Assembly (NCBI GenBank): GCA_016219275.1
Contig: JACRBM010000043.1
Location: 1 to 64,000 of the forward strand
Direction: 5' to 3'
From: Chloroflexota bacterium
Lineage (GTDB): Bacteria; Chloroflexota; Anaerolineae; UBA4142
DNA length: 64,000 bases
A model generated the notes under the pieces. That model was not told the DNA's origin and ran no database searches. It was given only the letters and a program-made list of their open reading frames with translations. A program made the translations under genes and the position numbers. Positions 33,760-44,035 of this stretch are shown piece by piece. Positions within the stretch are counted from its first letter, which is position 1. Each line of letters opens with the position of its first letter.

Positions 33760-36696
33760 ATGGCAAACCTAAAATGGGTGACCGGCAGTCTGCAAACGAA
33801 AACGACATTGCTGATCGTCGGGATAATGACGGCATTGCTGGCTGCGTTTATCTTTTACGATGTCCAATCGCAGAAAAACACGTTGGAAGAAGTCTTGCTT
33901 CAAAAAGGCACGAGTATGGCGCAGACTGGCGCGGCGTCCGTTAGTCATGTTCTCGAAGATGCCATTGCCACTGGTCGGCTGACGGAAGCGCAGGTGTTCG
34001 ACGAGGACTATAAGCCGATCGCGGGTACCAATCCACAAAAGTATCACACCGCCAATGACAGTTTCCTGGATGCCAATATCCTCCAGATCGAAGACACATA
34101 CCTCAAAGATGCGGATGTCCTTTTCGCCGTAGCGGTGGATACGAACAGCTATCTTCCCACACACAACACGCGTTACACAAAGATGCTCACCGGCGACTAT
34201 CAGACCGACTTGGTGGGCAATCGAACCAAGCGCCTCTTCAATGATCCAGTCGGCATTGCTGCTGCCCAAAATTTGCAACCAATACTGCGTCAGATCTATC
34301 GCCGGGACACTGGCGAAATAGCGTGGGACATGTCGGCGCCCATCTATGTCAAAGGCAAGCACTGGGGCGGGTTCCGTGTGGGGTTCTCGCTGGCAAAAAT
34401 TGATGCGGAGGTAGCAACTGCCGTGTGGCGCATTATGCTAGCTGCGCTCTTGCTGATTGGCGCGATTGGGGTGACTGCTTTCCTCGTGGCACGCTCCATC
34501 ACCAAACCGCTGGTACCGGTGATGACGATGATCCAGGAAATGGGCAAAGGGCACCTGGGGATGCGCCTCAGGACGAAACGAAAGGACGAGATTGGTATTC
34601 TGGCGAACACGATGGATCAATTCGCCGACGATCTCCAGAACACTGTGGTTGGCACAATGAAGAAAATCGCGGCGGGTGATCTCTCAACCAATGTCAACCC
34701 CAGAGATACCCAAGATGAAATCTCGCCAGCGTTGAAGGCGACGACTGAATCGCTGCGCGGACTCGTGAGCGAAGCAAACATGCTCACCAAAGCCGCCGTC
34801 GAAGGCAAGCTCGCGACGCGCGGTGACGCGGCAAAATTCCAGGGCAGTTATCGCGACATCGTGCAAGGCGTCAACGACACGCTCGACGCGGTGATCGGTC
34901 CGCTGAACGTCGCGGCGGAATACGTCGATCGGATCAGCAAGGGTGACATTCCGTCCAAGATCACGGACCAGTACAACGGCGATTTCAACGGAATTAGAAA
35001 CAACCTGAACCAATGTATTGATGCAGTGAATGCGCTGGTCGCCGATGCGAATATGCTCTCGAAAGCGGCAATCGCCGGCAATCTCGCGACGCGTGCGGAC
35101 GCCGCGAAGCATCAAGGCGACTTTCGCAAAATCGTCCAGGGTGTCAACGACACGCTCGACGCAGTGATCGGTCCCCTGAACGTGGCGGCGGAGTATGTGG
35201 ATCGCATCAGCAAGGGTGACATCCCGGCGAGGATCACGGACAAATACAACGGCGATTTCAACGAGATCAAGAACAACTTGAATCAGTGCATTGAGGCGGT
35301 CAACCTGATGATTGCGGATGCGAACAAATTGAGCCAAGCGGCAATTGCCGGCAAGCTCGCGACGCGCGCCGATACCGCGAAACATCAGGGCGACTTTCAC
35401 AAGATCGTACAAGGCGTCAACGACACACTCGATGCGGTGATTGGACCATTGAACGTGGCGGCGGAATACGTGGATCGCATCAGCAAGGGCGACATGCCCT
35501 CCAAGATCACAGATAAATACAACGGCGATTTCAACGAGATCAAGAACAACCTGAATGCGTTGATTGATACGGTCAACATGCGCAACCAGGACATGGATCT
35601 GTTGATCGCCGGAGCGACGGCTGGCAATCTGGCAGTGCGCGCGGATGCGCGCAAATACGTCGGCTATAACGGCAAATTGATTGATGAAATCAATCGCATG
35701 CTCGATACGATTGTCGCGCCGATCCACGACACGCAGCACATCCTGGGACAAATCGCGCAAGGCGATCTGACGGTCAAGCTGAACGGACATTACCAAGGCG
35801 ACTTTGCCGTTCTGCGCGATAGCATCGAGACGCTGGTGCGCGGACTGAAAGGGATGGCAGGACAATCACAGCAGAGCGCCGTCTCGATGACGTCGGCGAC
35901 GGCGCAGATTCTGGCGAGTTCGACGCAGATGGCGAGCACGACGCGCGAGCAAGCGAGCGCGGTGAACGAGGTGTCATCTACGGTGCGTGAGATCAAAGCA
36001 TCGGCGGAGCAAGTGGCGCAACGCGCGCAAAGTGTGGCGGAGCAAGCGACGCGGGCGAGTGAAGCGGCGCAACGCGGGACGGACGCGGTCGGCGCGGCGA
36101 TGCGCGGGATGGACGACATTCGCGGCAAGGTCGAAGCGATAGCGGAAAACATCCTGGCATTGTCGGAGCAGACGCAACAAATTGGCGAGATCATTGACAC
36201 GGTGACGGACATTGCGGGACAATCGAACATCCTGGCATTGAACGCGGCAATCGAAGCGGCGCAAGCGGGCGAAGCGGGCAAGGGCTTTCGCGTGGTAGCG
36301 GACGAAGTGCGGAGTTTGGCGGAGCAATCGCGGCAAGCGGCGGCGCAAGTCAAGACGATTCTGGGCGACATTCAGCGTGCGACGAACCAAGCGGTGATGG
36401 CGACGGAGCAAGGAACGAAAGGGGTTCATGCGGGGAGCGAGCAGGTCAATCGGACTGCCCAAACAATCCAAGAGCTGGCGCGGGTGGTGGATGAATCGGC
36501 GCAAGCGGCGCAGCAGATCGTAGCGGGAGTAGAACAACAGACGATTGGGTTGGACCAAATCGTGATTGGGATGAACGACATCAACCAAGCGGCGCAACAA
36601 ACCTCGTCTGGCGCGCAACAATCGCAGAAAGCGGCGCAGGACATGAACGAACTTGCCGAACAGTTGAAGCACGTCGTCGCGCAATACCGGATGTAA
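33760..36696 (+). CDS. Methyl-accepting chemotaxis protein with tandem HAMP-like repeats
   Basis: About 978 residues from the ATG after AAGGAG. Helix 1 (about 12-34), an extracytoplasmic sensor domain of roughly 190 residues (dCache/sCache-like by layout), helix 2 (about 224-246) and HAMP are followed by three near-identical 91-residue blocks ('[20 protein letters not shown]') that look like stacked HAMP units. The C-terminal signalling hairpin has '[20 protein letters not shown]'. The poly-HAMP stack would transmit the signal over a long distance to the Che core. It is the first of two receptors here. The ligand is unknown. Confidence 0.93.
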   Translation: MANLKWVTGSLQTKTTLLIVGIMTALLAAFIFYDVQSQKNTLEEVLLQKGTSMAQTGAASVSHVLEDAIATGRLTEAQVFDEDYKPIAGTNPQKYHTANDSFLDANILQIEDTYLKDADVLFAVAVDTNSYLPTHNTRYTKMLTGDYQTDLVGNRTKRLFNDPVGIAAAQNLQPILRQIYRRDTGEIAWDMSAPIYVKGKHWGGFRVGFSLAKIDAEVATAVWRIMLAALLLIGAIGVTAFLVARSITKPLVPVMTMIQEMGKGHLGMRLRTKRKDEIGILANTMDQFADDLQNTVVGTMKKIAAGDLSTNVNPRDTQDEISPALKATTESLRGLVSEANMLTKAAVEGKLATRGDAAKFQGSYRDIVQGVNDTLDAVIGPLNVAAEYVDRISKGDIPSKITDQYNGDFNGIRNNLNQCIDAVNALVADANMLSKAAIAGNLATRADAAKHQGDFRKIVQGVNDTLDAVIGPLNVAAEYVDRISKGDIPARITDKYNGDFNEIKNNLNQCIEAVNLMIADANKLSQAAIAGKLATRADTAKHQGDFHKIVQGVNDTLDAVIGPLNVAAEYVDRISKGDMPSKITDKYNGDFNEIKNNLNALIDTVNMRNQDMDLLIAGATAGNLAVRADARKYVGYNGKLIDEINRMLDTIVAPIHDTQHILGQIAQGDLTVKLNGHYQGDFAVLRDSIETLVRGLKGMAGQSQQSAVSMTSATAQILASSTQMASTTREQASAVNEVSSTVREIKASAEQVAQRAQSVAEQATRASEAAQRGTDAVGAAMRGMDDIRGKVEAIAENILALSEQTQQIGEIIDTVTDIAGQSNILALNAAIEAAQAGEAGKGFRVVADEVRSLAEQSRQAAAQVKTILGDIQRATNQAVMATEQGTKGVHAGSEQVNRTAQTIQELARVVDESAQAAQQIVAGVEQQTIGLDQIVIGMNDINQAAQQTSSGAQQSQKAAQDMNELAEQLKHVVAQYRM
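34861..35560 (+). repeat. 273-base tandem coding repeat inside the chemoreceptor
   Basis: The coding segment beginning GTGCAAGGCGTCAACGACAC recurs at 34861, 35134 and 35407, exactly 273 bases (91 codons) apart, with high DNA similarity. A further relative occurs once in the second receptor near 37794. Recent duplication or gene conversion is likely; the region could also collapse in assembly. Confidence 0.85.
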
Positions 36697-36707
36697 TGTG
36701 ACTTGCT

Positions 36708-36740
36708 AAACCCGAAGGGTCTCGGCGACCCTTCGGGTTT
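36708..36740 (+). terminator. Hairpin terminator between the two chemoreceptor genes
   Basis: AAACCCGAAGGGTC and GACCCTTCGGGTTT pair perfectly over TCGGC. A TCTTTTTCTC tract lies 12 bases later. The stem shares its CCCGAAGG core with the 33337 hairpin. Confidence 0.6.
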
Positions 36741-36785
36741 CGGATTCCAAATCTTTTTCTCGACTTGTATGGAAACTAGGTGCTT

Positions 36786-39710
36786 ATGTTGAAACATTTG
36801 GATGATCTGAGCTTACAAACAAAGTTGATCGGCATTGCAGTACTATGCGCCTCCGTCATCGCCGTCGGCACGCTCGTCGGCGCGATGGGGATGTACCAGA
36901 TCAACGACCAAACGCTCCAGATCTACAACCATGACCTGCAAACGTTGCGGCAAGTGGATCAAATCGTCGCGGATATGTATCAGATTCGCGGCGACACGTA
37001 CAAGTTTATTCTCAACTCGCTGCAACGCGGCGTGACGCAAAAACAAATTGATGCCGTCAGCGCGCAAACGACCGCGGCGCTCACCGCGCTAGAAGCGATG
37101 ACGCGCGAACGCGACGACCAGGCGTTGATCGGCAACCTCGCCTCTGCCTGGATCAAGTATCAGCGCGCGCTCAAGGATGTGCTCGACAACGCGCAAGCCG
37201 GCAAAGAGGGCGCATCCACGTTCAGTATGGACGCGGGCGACGCGCTGACGGCGCAACGCGCGTTCACCTTAGCCGCGGACGCGGTACGCGCCAAGATGCT
37301 CGCGCGCGCGGCAAACGCCAAAGCGCACGGTGACATGATCTTCACCGTCGCGAGCGCGCTTGCGTTGGTTGGCGGTGTGCTGGGTGTAGCGATTGTGCTC
37401 ACGCTCGGCATCGTCATCGCGCGCCGCACAACCGGCGCGGTTGCCCAGACTGTCCAGATGATTCAAGAAATGGGCAAGGGTCAACTCACGCGCCGCTTGC
37501 GCCTGCAACGTCGCGACGAAATCGGCGTGCTTGCCGGCACGATGGATCAATTCGCAGACGATTTGCAACATCTCCTAAACCATAATCTCGCGCATATCGC
37601 GGAGGGCGATCTGGATATCGCGATCACCGCGTTCAGCGCCCAAGACGAGATCGCCGCGGCGGAAACGCGGATGATCGCGTCGCTGCGCGCGTTGGTGAAC
37701 GAAATCAACACGCTCAATCACGCCGCGACCGAAGGCAAACTCAACGTGCGCGGCAACGCGCAAAAATTCAACGGCGGCTATCGCCAAGTCGTGCAAGGAA
37801 TGAACGATACGCTCGATGCCGTGATCGGTCCGTTGAATGTTGCGGCGGAGTATGTGGATCGCATCGCGCAAGGCAACATTCCCGCGAAAATCACCGATCC
37901 CTATCGTGGCGATTTCAACGAACTCAAGAACAATCTCAACACCTGCATTGACGCGATTCACGCGCTCGTCGCCGATACCGATCGGCTCAACCAAGCCGCG
38001 CTCATCGGTCAGTTCGAAACGCGCGCCGACGCGGCGAAGCACGCCGGTGATTTTCGCAAGATCGTGGATGGCATTAATCGGACGCTCGATACCGTCGTCG
38101 AAAAGATATTTTGGTACGAACAACTGCTCGACGCGATTCCGGTTGGAGTTTCGGTGACCGACCTGAATATGAACTATACGTTCGTCAACAAGCCGGTCGA
38201 AGAGTTCCTAGGCGCGCGGCGCGCGCAACTCGCCGGCACACGGTGTAAAGACTGGAGCGCCGACATCAGCCAGACCGGTTCGCGCGCGACGTTTCATCAA
38301 CAGGGCAAGGATTTCCAAGTGGATTCGGCGTACCTCGTCAATCGCCACGGCGAGCGGCTAGGACACGTCGAAGTGATACGCGAGGTGACCGCGACGACGC
38401 GTCGCAACGAGTACACGCGTGTCGAACTCGAACGCTTTACCGGCAATATGCGGAAATTCGCGGAAGGCAATCTCGATCTCGATCTGCGCGTTGCGGAACC
38501 GGACGAATACACGCGCGGGACGCATGAAAATTACACCAAGCTCAACCATAGTTTGCGCCAAGTGCGTGACTCGGTTGCCATGCTCCTTGCCGATGTGAAC
38601 GCGCTCTCGCAGTCGGCGGTCGAAGGCAACTTGACCCAGCGCGCGGAGGCGAGCCGGCACGGCGGCGATTTTCGCAAGATCGTCGAAGGCGTGAACGCGA
38701 CGCTCGACGCGGTGACGCAACCGGTCAACCAGACGAAACAAATTCTCGGCATGATCGCGCAAGGCGACCTCACCGTCAAAATGAACGGACACTATCGCGG
38801 CGATTTCGCGTTGTTGGGTGAAAGCATCGAAACGATGGTGGGCGGACTCAACCGTCTCGCGGCGCAATCGCAACTGAGCGCGTCGCACATTGGTTCGGCG
38901 GCGTCGCAAATTCTCTCGTCGTCCACGCAAATGGCGGCGAACACGCGCGAGCAAGCGAGCGCGGTGAATCAAGTGACGAGCACAGTCAGGCAAATCAAAG
39001 TGTCGGCGGAGCAAGTGGCGCACCGCGCGCAGAGCGTTGCCGCGCAGGCGACACATGCGATGCAAGTCGCCGACAAGGGCACTGCCGCCGTCGAAGAGAC
39101 GATGGAATGGATGCACGATATTCGCGGCAAGGTCGAAGCGATTGCGGAAAATATCTTGGCGTTGTCCGAACAAACGCAACAGATCGGCGCGATCATTGAC
39201 ACGGTCAGAGATATTGCGGGGCAGTCGAACATTCTCGCGCTCAACGCCGCCATCGAAGCGGCGCAAGCTGGCGAAGCGGGACGCGGCTTTCGCGTCGTCG
39301 CGGACGAAGTGCGTAACCTTGCCGAACAATCGCGCCAAGCCGCCGCACAAGTCAAAGTGATCCTGGGTGACATTCAAAAAGCGACGAACCGTGCGGTGAT
39401 GGCGACGGAGCAAGGCACCAAAGGCGTGAACGTCGGCAGTGAAACCGTGTCGCGCGCCGCGCACACGATCCAGGAATTGACCGACTCGGTGTCCGAATCG
39501 GCGCAAGCGGCGCAAGAAATTGTCGCCGGGGTGGAACAGCAAACGATCGGTCTCGACCAAATCGTTGTGGGGATGAACGAGATGACCCAAGCTGCGCAGC
39601 AGACCGCGAACGGCGCGGCGCAATCGCAACAAGCCGCGCAAACGCTGACCGACACCGCCGCCGCGTTGCAACAATCGGTTGCGCGCTTTACGGTCGCAAA
39701 ATCTGGCTAA
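36786..39710 (+). CDS. Methyl-accepting chemotaxis protein with PAS domain
   Basis: About 974 residues. Helix 1 (about 14-36), a four-helix-bundle sensor (about 40-190), helix 2 (about 198-220) and HAMP, then two HAMP-like blocks related to those of the first receptor. A PAS domain follows (about 440-545, '[21 protein letters not shown]'), then a further HAMP-like region and the signalling hairpin ('[20 protein letters not shown]'). The PAS fold offers an internal, possibly redox or ligand, input. The last 250 residues closely match the first receptor, so both should dock on the same CheW/CheA array. Confidence 0.93.
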   Translation: MLKHLDDLSLQTKLIGIAVLCASVIAVGTLVGAMGMYQINDQTLQIYNHDLQTLRQVDQIVADMYQIRGDTYKFILNSLQRGVTQKQIDAVSAQTTAALTALEAMTRERDDQALIGNLASAWIKYQRALKDVLDNAQAGKEGASTFSMDAGDALTAQRAFTLAADAVRAKMLARAANAKAHGDMIFTVASALALVGGVLGVAIVLTLGIVIARRTTGAVAQTVQMIQEMGKGQLTRRLRLQRRDEIGVLAGTMDQFADDLQHLLNHNLAHIAEGDLDIAITAFSAQDEIAAAETRMIASLRALVNEINTLNHAATEGKLNVRGNAQKFNGGYRQVVQGMNDTLDAVIGPLNVAAEYVDRIAQGNIPAKITDPYRGDFNELKNNLNTCIDAIHALVADTDRLNQAALIGQFETRADAAKHAGDFRKIVDGINRTLDTVVEKIFWYEQLLDAIPVGVSVTDLNMNYTFVNKPVEEFLGARRAQLAGTRCKDWSADISQTGSRATFHQQGKDFQVDSAYLVNRHGERLGHVEVIREVTATTRRNEYTRVELERFTGNMRKFAEGNLDLDLRVAEPDEYTRGTHENYTKLNHSLRQVRDSVAMLLADVNALSQSAVEGNLTQRAEASRHGGDFRKIVEGVNATLDAVTQPVNQTKQILGMIAQGDLTVKMNGHYRGDFALLGESIETMVGGLNRLAAQSQLSASHIGSAASQILSSSTQMAANTREQASAVNQVTSTVRQIKVSAEQVAHRAQSVAAQATHAMQVADKGTAAVEETMEWMHDIRGKVEAIAENILALSEQTQQIGAIIDTVRDIAGQSNILALNAAIEAAQAGEAGRGFRVVADEVRNLAEQSRQAAAQVKVILGDIQKATNRAVMATEQGTKGVNVGSETVSRAAHTIQELTDSVSESAQAAQEIVAGVEQQTIGLDQIVVGMNEMTQAAQQTANGAAQSQQAAQTLTDTAAALQQSVARFTVAKSG

Positions 39711-39800
39711 CCCAGGCGAGACCGTGTGACCATGTGCCTGTGGTCATGGGACATTCGGTAAACCAACACCCTATCAACTTGGGCGCGAGAGGAGAGTATA

Positions 39801-40040
39801 ATGAGCGTGTATGAAAGCGTCGTGCAAATTGCGACGCCGTACTTTGAGAATACCGCCAAGACGGAAACATTTCTAGCGCGGCAATGCCGGTCGCATCTCA
39901 ATTGCGAACCCAGCAATCTAAAAGCGAGCGATCTCTGGAATCTGGCGCACTGGGCGATGATTTCCGGCGGGATGATGATCGGCAAAGAACGCGCTGAAGA
40001 GTTGGGTGACAAGATTCGCGACCTACGCAAGACGATGTGA
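39801..40040 (+). CDS. Small conserved-looking protein between receptor and cheA
   Basis: 79 residues, helical, not recognised: 'YFENTAKTETFLARQCRSHL' then 'LWNLAHWAMISGGMMIGKE'. A strong ribosome site (AGAGGAGAG) precedes the ATG, and cheA follows within 35 bases. It is soluble, with two Cys. Its place in the Che operon suggests a signalling or adaptor role; archaea need CheF as adaptor to the motor, and no CheF-like gene is seen here. Confidence 0.65.
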   Translation: MSVYESVVQIATPYFENTAKTETFLARQCRSHLNCEPSNLKASDLWNLAHWAMISGGMMIGKERAEELGDKIRDLRKTM

Positions 40041-40073
40041 CCGATTACGGCATAGCACTCGTGGGAGACAGTT

Positions 40074-42452
40074 ATGTTCAACCTTGATGACGACATCATG
40101 CGCCAATTGCGTGCGACCTTCAAAATCGAAGCCGCCGAACATATTCAGGCGATGAACCGCGTCCTCCTCGCGCTCGAACAGAATCCCGAAGAGCAAGAAC
40201 GCGCCGCGCTCCTCGCGGAAATTTTCCGCGAAGCGCACAGTCTCAAGGGCGCGGCGGGCGCGGCGGATTTTCCCGATGTGGAAAAAACCGCGCACAAGTT
40301 GGAAAGCGTATTTGGCGCGGCAAAGACCGGCAAACTCCAATTGACACGCGATTTGTGTGATGTGCTGTACGCCGGGATTGATTCGGTCGGCGAAATTGTC
40401 GAAGCGTCACTCGCCGAAAAAGACCACGGACTCGATTTGCCCGCGTTGTACGCGCGGCTCGACGCCGCCGAATGCGGACAAGTGATCCGCGATGCTCCCG
40501 CTGCACCCGTGATGCCCGCGCCGGTGATCGCGCCTCTCTCACCGGTTCCCTCGAATGGCGCGTCCGCGCCGACACCGCAAGCCGTGGTCGCACCACTTCC
40601 CGCGCCGGCAGAGCAACCGTTCGAATCGCGCGCAATCGCGGAACCGCGCAACAAGCCCGCGCCAGAAAAAGAACGCCGCAAAGCCGGCGTGCACGGTGCG
40701 CCCGCAAACGAAGATACGATTCGCGTCGCGACCGGGAAACTCGATTCGTTGATGGCGCGGTCCGGCGAATTGCTCGTCGCCGGTCTCAAGATTGATCAAC
40801 GTCTGCGCGAGATCGAAGAGACCGGGCACGCGCTCGAAGAGTTGAATCGCGAGTGGCTCAAGGCGCGCGCCGCCAACAGCGCGCTGTTGCACGATGGCAA
40901 CGAACAAATCAAACCATTGATTCGGCTGATGGATGTCTATCAAGAAAAATTGCGCGCGCTCTCCATCCAGGTCGGCGATCTCAAACGCGGTTTTTCCGGC
41001 GATGCGTTGCACTTGGCGCGCGTCACGAACGATCTCGGCGAAGGTGTGATGAAAGTGCGGATGCTCCCGGTCGCGACCGTGTTCGACGCATTTCCGCGCA
41101 TGGTGCGCGATCTCGCGCGCGACATGGGCAAAGAAGTTGAACTGCGCGTCGAAGGCGCGGAGACCGAACTGGACCGCAAGGTGCTCGAAGAAATCAAAGA
41201 CCCGGTGATGCACCTGATTCGCAACGCCGTGGATCATGGCATCGAAAAGCCGGACGAACGCGCGCGTGTGGGCAAGCCGACGCAAGGCGTCGTGAATCTG
41301 CGTGCGTTCCAAAAAGGCAATAACATCGTCATTCAAGTCGCAGACGACGGCGCGGGTATCAATCGCGATAGAGTAAAACAATCCGCGCTCAAACACGCGG
41401 TCATCACGCCCGAACAGGCGCAGGTGTTGAGCGATGACGAAGCGTTAATGCTCATCTTTGCGTCTGGTTTGTCCACTAGCCCGATCATCACCGGCGTTTC
41501 TGGACGCGGTGTCGGGATGGATGTGGTGCGGCGCAATGTCGAAGCGTTGCAAGGGCAGGTGGACGTTCACACGGCGCTCGGCAAGGGCACAACATTCGAC
41601 CTGACTCTGCCACTCACCCTCGCCACGACCCAGGAATTGCTCGTCCAGGTTGCCGACCAAACCTTCGGCATTCCAATCTCGGCGGTCGAGCGGATTCTAC
41701 GCATCAGTAAAAAAGATATTGCCGCCGTGTCGGGGCGTCGCGCCGTCGTGGTGGACGACGAACCGGTGTCGCTTGTGCCGCTCGCTCAAGTACTCGAACT
41801 GCAAAATGACGAGCAACAAGTTAGCACGGACGGCAAGATGCCTATCGTGATCCTGGGATCGGGACGCAAGCGCGTCGCGTTCCTTGTGGATGCGGTCGTC
41901 GGTCAACAGGAGAGCGTCGTCAAGAGTCTGGGTAAACAACTGGCGCGCGTGCGAAACGTTGCCGGCGCAACCATCCTGGGTTCCGGCAAAGTGGTGATGA
42001 CGCTCAACCCGATGGACTTGGTCAAGTCTATTCGCGGCGCGCAGAATCACGCCGTTGCCGCGCCGGCGAAAACGAAAAAGACCAAGCAAGCCGCGATCCT
42101 CGTCGTGGATGATTCGCTCAGCACGCGCACACTCGAAAAAAATATTCTCGAAACGGCGGGATATAAAGTGACGGTGGCGACGGATGGCGTCGAAGCGTTG
42201 AGCGTGCTCAGTTCCAACGGCGGCTACGATCTCGTCGTCTCCGATGTGTTGATGCCGCGCATGGACGGTTTGCAGTTGACCGCGAGCATCAAAAAAGATC
42301 CGAACCTGAAAAAGATTCCAGTCGTGCTCGTCACGTCGCTCGATTCGCAAAAGGATCGCGAGAGCGGCTTGGAAGTGGGCGCAGACGCGTACCTCGTCAA
42401 AAGCAATTTCGATCAGAGTAATCTGTTGGACACCGTAGCGCAGTTGATCTAG
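40074..42452 (+). CDS. cheA: CheA histidine kinase fused to a receiver domain
   Basis: 792 residues. An Hpt domain (about 8-115) has phosphorylatable H55 in 'REAHSLKGAA'. A Pro-rich linker follows, then a dimerisation region, an HATPase domain ('HLIRNAVDHGIEKPDERA', 'VADDGAGINRD', 'GRGVGMDVVRRN'), a CheW-like domain (about 510-650) and a C-terminal receiver ('ILVVDDSLSTRT', 'VSDVLMPRMDG'). There is no separate P2 domain obvious in the linker. CheA-REC hybrids feed phosphate to or drain it from their own receiver. It is the core kinase of this cluster. Confidence 0.94.
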   Translation: MFNLDDDIMRQLRATFKIEAAEHIQAMNRVLLALEQNPEEQERAALLAEIFREAHSLKGAAGAADFPDVEKTAHKLESVFGAAKTGKLQLTRDLCDVLYAGIDSVGEIVEASLAEKDHGLDLPALYARLDAAECGQVIRDAPAAPVMPAPVIAPLSPVPSNGASAPTPQAVVAPLPAPAEQPFESRAIAEPRNKPAPEKERRKAGVHGAPANEDTIRVATGKLDSLMARSGELLVAGLKIDQRLREIEETGHALEELNREWLKARAANSALLHDGNEQIKPLIRLMDVYQEKLRALSIQVGDLKRGFSGDALHLARVTNDLGEGVMKVRMLPVATVFDAFPRMVRDLARDMGKEVELRVEGAETELDRKVLEEIKDPVMHLIRNAVDHGIEKPDERARVGKPTQGVVNLRAFQKGNNIVIQVADDGAGINRDRVKQSALKHAVITPEQAQVLSDDEALMLIFASGLSTSPIITGVSGRGVGMDVVRRNVEALQGQVDVHTALGKGTTFDLTLPLTLATTQELLVQVADQTFGIPISAVERILRISKKDIAAVSGRRAVVVDDEPVSLVPLAQVLELQNDEQQVSTDGKMPIVILGSGRKRVAFLVDAVVGQQESVVKSLGKQLARVRNVAGATILGSGKVVMTLNPMDLVKSIRGAQNHAVAAPAKTKKTKQAAILVVDDSLSTRTLEKNILETAGYKVTVATDGVEALSVLSSNGGYDLVVSDVLMPRMDGLQLTASIKKDPNLKKIPVVLVTSLDSQKDRESGLEVGADAYLVKSNFDQSNLLDTVAQLI

Positions 42453-42518
42453 AAATTGGACATTAGCTAGTGAAGGTTGGAGCGAAATACACTCGATCCA
42501 ACCAACGAGGACAAACAC

Positions 42519-43580
42519 GTGATTCGCGTATTGATCGTGGATGATTCCGCCGTTTTACGGCAGAGCACCAAATTCATCTTGGAAAGCGATCCCGAACTCA
42601 AAGTGGTTGGCGAAGCCGCAAACGGCGCGGATGCCGTGACCCAGGTCGCGCGCTTGAAACCTGATGTGATCACGATGGACCTGCACATGCCCAAGATGGA
42701 TGGGCTGGAAGCGATTCGTGAAATTATGGCGCAATACCCGGCGCCGATCATCGTGGTTACCGGCGTTGATTTCGAGCGCGAGATCGGCGTTTCCACACAA
42801 GCCACCCGGCTGGGCGCGGTGTCGGTGATGCGCCGTCCTGACAGCATCACAAGTGGGGATTACAAATCGTTTGCCGCGCAATTGATTCGCCAGGTCAAGG
42901 CGATGAGTTCGGTCAAGGTTGTGCGTCACGCGCGGTCGCTCGGTGTATCGTCGGTGTTGCCAATGGCAAGCAACCCAGGAACGCCGAGATTGGCGGCGGT
43001 GGAAAGCGCGCCGGTCAAAACGCAAATTGTCGCAATCGGGTCTTCGACCGGCGGACCGGCGGCGCTCCATCAAGTGTTGCGCGCGATGCCCAAAAATTTT
43101 GCGGTGCCGATCTTGATCGTGCAACACATTTCGTTCGGGTTTGTGGACGGCTTGGCATCGTGGCTGAACGACGCGTGCGCGCTCCACGTCCAAGTGGGTC
43201 GCGCCGGCGAACGCGTCGAACCGGGCAAGGTGTACATTGCGCCGGATGATCGGCACATGATCGTAGACCGGTTTTCGCGCATCGGATTGAGCGAGAATCC
43301 ACCCGTCGGCGGACATCGCCCGGCAGTGACCGCGCTGTTTCAATCCGTCGCGCAAGCATTCGGCGCGAGCGCGCTCGCGGTGATTCTCACCGGGATGGGC
43401 GCGGACGGCGCGGTGGGCATGAAAGTGTTGCGCGACGCCGGCGGCATCACTCTCGCGCAAGACCAAGCATCGTGCGTGGTGTTTGGAATGCCGAAAGAAG
43501 CCATTGCGCTGGGCGCGGTTCGGCACATCGTGCCACTCGATCGAATCGCGCAGAGAATTCAAGAGTTGGTTGTGGTATAG
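42519..43580 (+). CDS. cheB: CheB protein-glutamate methylesterase
   Basis: 353 residues from GTG, preceded by CGAGG. A receiver domain (about 1-125, 'DLHMPKMDGLEAI') and a methylesterase domain (about 165-350) have the catalytic triad S176 ('GSSTGG'), H203 ('VQHISFG') and D296 ('GMGADGAVGM'). It reverses CheR methylation of the receptors upstream and is activated by CheA. An in-frame upstream extension lacks a ribosome site. Confidence 0.95.
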   Translation: MIRVLIVDDSAVLRQSTKFILESDPELKVVGEAANGADAVTQVARLKPDVITMDLHMPKMDGLEAIREIMAQYPAPIIVVTGVDFEREIGVSTQATRLGAVSVMRRPDSITSGDYKSFAAQLIRQVKAMSSVKVVRHARSLGVSSVLPMASNPGTPRLAAVESAPVKTQIVAIGSSTGGPAALHQVLRAMPKNFAVPILIVQHISFGFVDGLASWLNDACALHVQVGRAGERVEPGKVYIAPDDRHMIVDRFSRIGLSENPPVGGHRPAVTALFQSVAQAFGASALAVILTGMGADGAVGMKVLRDAGGITLAQDQASCVVFGMPKEAIALGAVRHIVPLDRIAQRIQELVVV

Positions 43581-43591
43581 GAGATAAGACG

Positions 43592-44005
43592 ATGATACGC
43601 GTTTTGGTGGTGGATGATTCGCCGACCGCGCGCGAAGCGATTTGCGCGATCCTGCGGAGCGAACCGGAAATTCAGGTCGTGGGCGAAGCGGCGGACGGGG
43701 CGCAGGGCGTCGAATTGGCGCGGCAACTCAAACCCGATGTGATTACGATGGACATTAATATGCCGCAGATGAACGGCTATGAAGCGACCCGCGCGATCAT
43801 GGCGAAAATGCCGACGCCGATCGTCGTCGTCACCAGCGTCACACAAAAAGAGCTCATCCATGAAGGTCTCGATATTCTGCTCGCCGGCGCGCTCGAAATC
43901 GTGCAAAAGCCGAGCAGTCTCACCGATACGAGTTTCGCTTCTGTCGGCGCGGAATTGATTGCCAAAGTCAAAGCCGTTTCGCAAATCAAGTTTCCGCGTC
44001 CGTAG
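43592..44005 (+). CDS. Single-domain receiver of CheB type (CheY-like)
   Basis: 137 residues, a lone receiver with D8/D9, acceptor D54 and 'KPSSLTDTSF' after the switch Lys. The sequence ('DGAQGVELARQLKPDVITMDI') is much nearer to CheB receivers than to CheY and may be a CheB copy that lost its esterase. The ATG at 43592 follows GGAG. It could be the diffusible CheY of this pathway or a phosphate sink. Confidence 0.85.
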   Translation: MIRVLVVDDSPTAREAICAILRSEPEIQVVGEAADGAQGVELARQLKPDVITMDINMPQMNGYEATRAIMAKMPTPIVVVTSVTQKELIHEGLDILLAGALEIVQKPSSLTDTSFASVGAELIAKVKAVSQIKFPRP

Positions 44006-44035
44006 GATCAATGTCGTTCACCCAGGAGTCTGACC

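Noticed and set aside
38358-39674. 438-codon minus-strand frame opposite the second chemoreceptor
   Set aside because: A mirror of the repetitive receptor coding; composition (Arg, Leu, His) is not that of a natural protein. The similar frames at 34684-35865 and 31356-32483 were rejected for the same reason.
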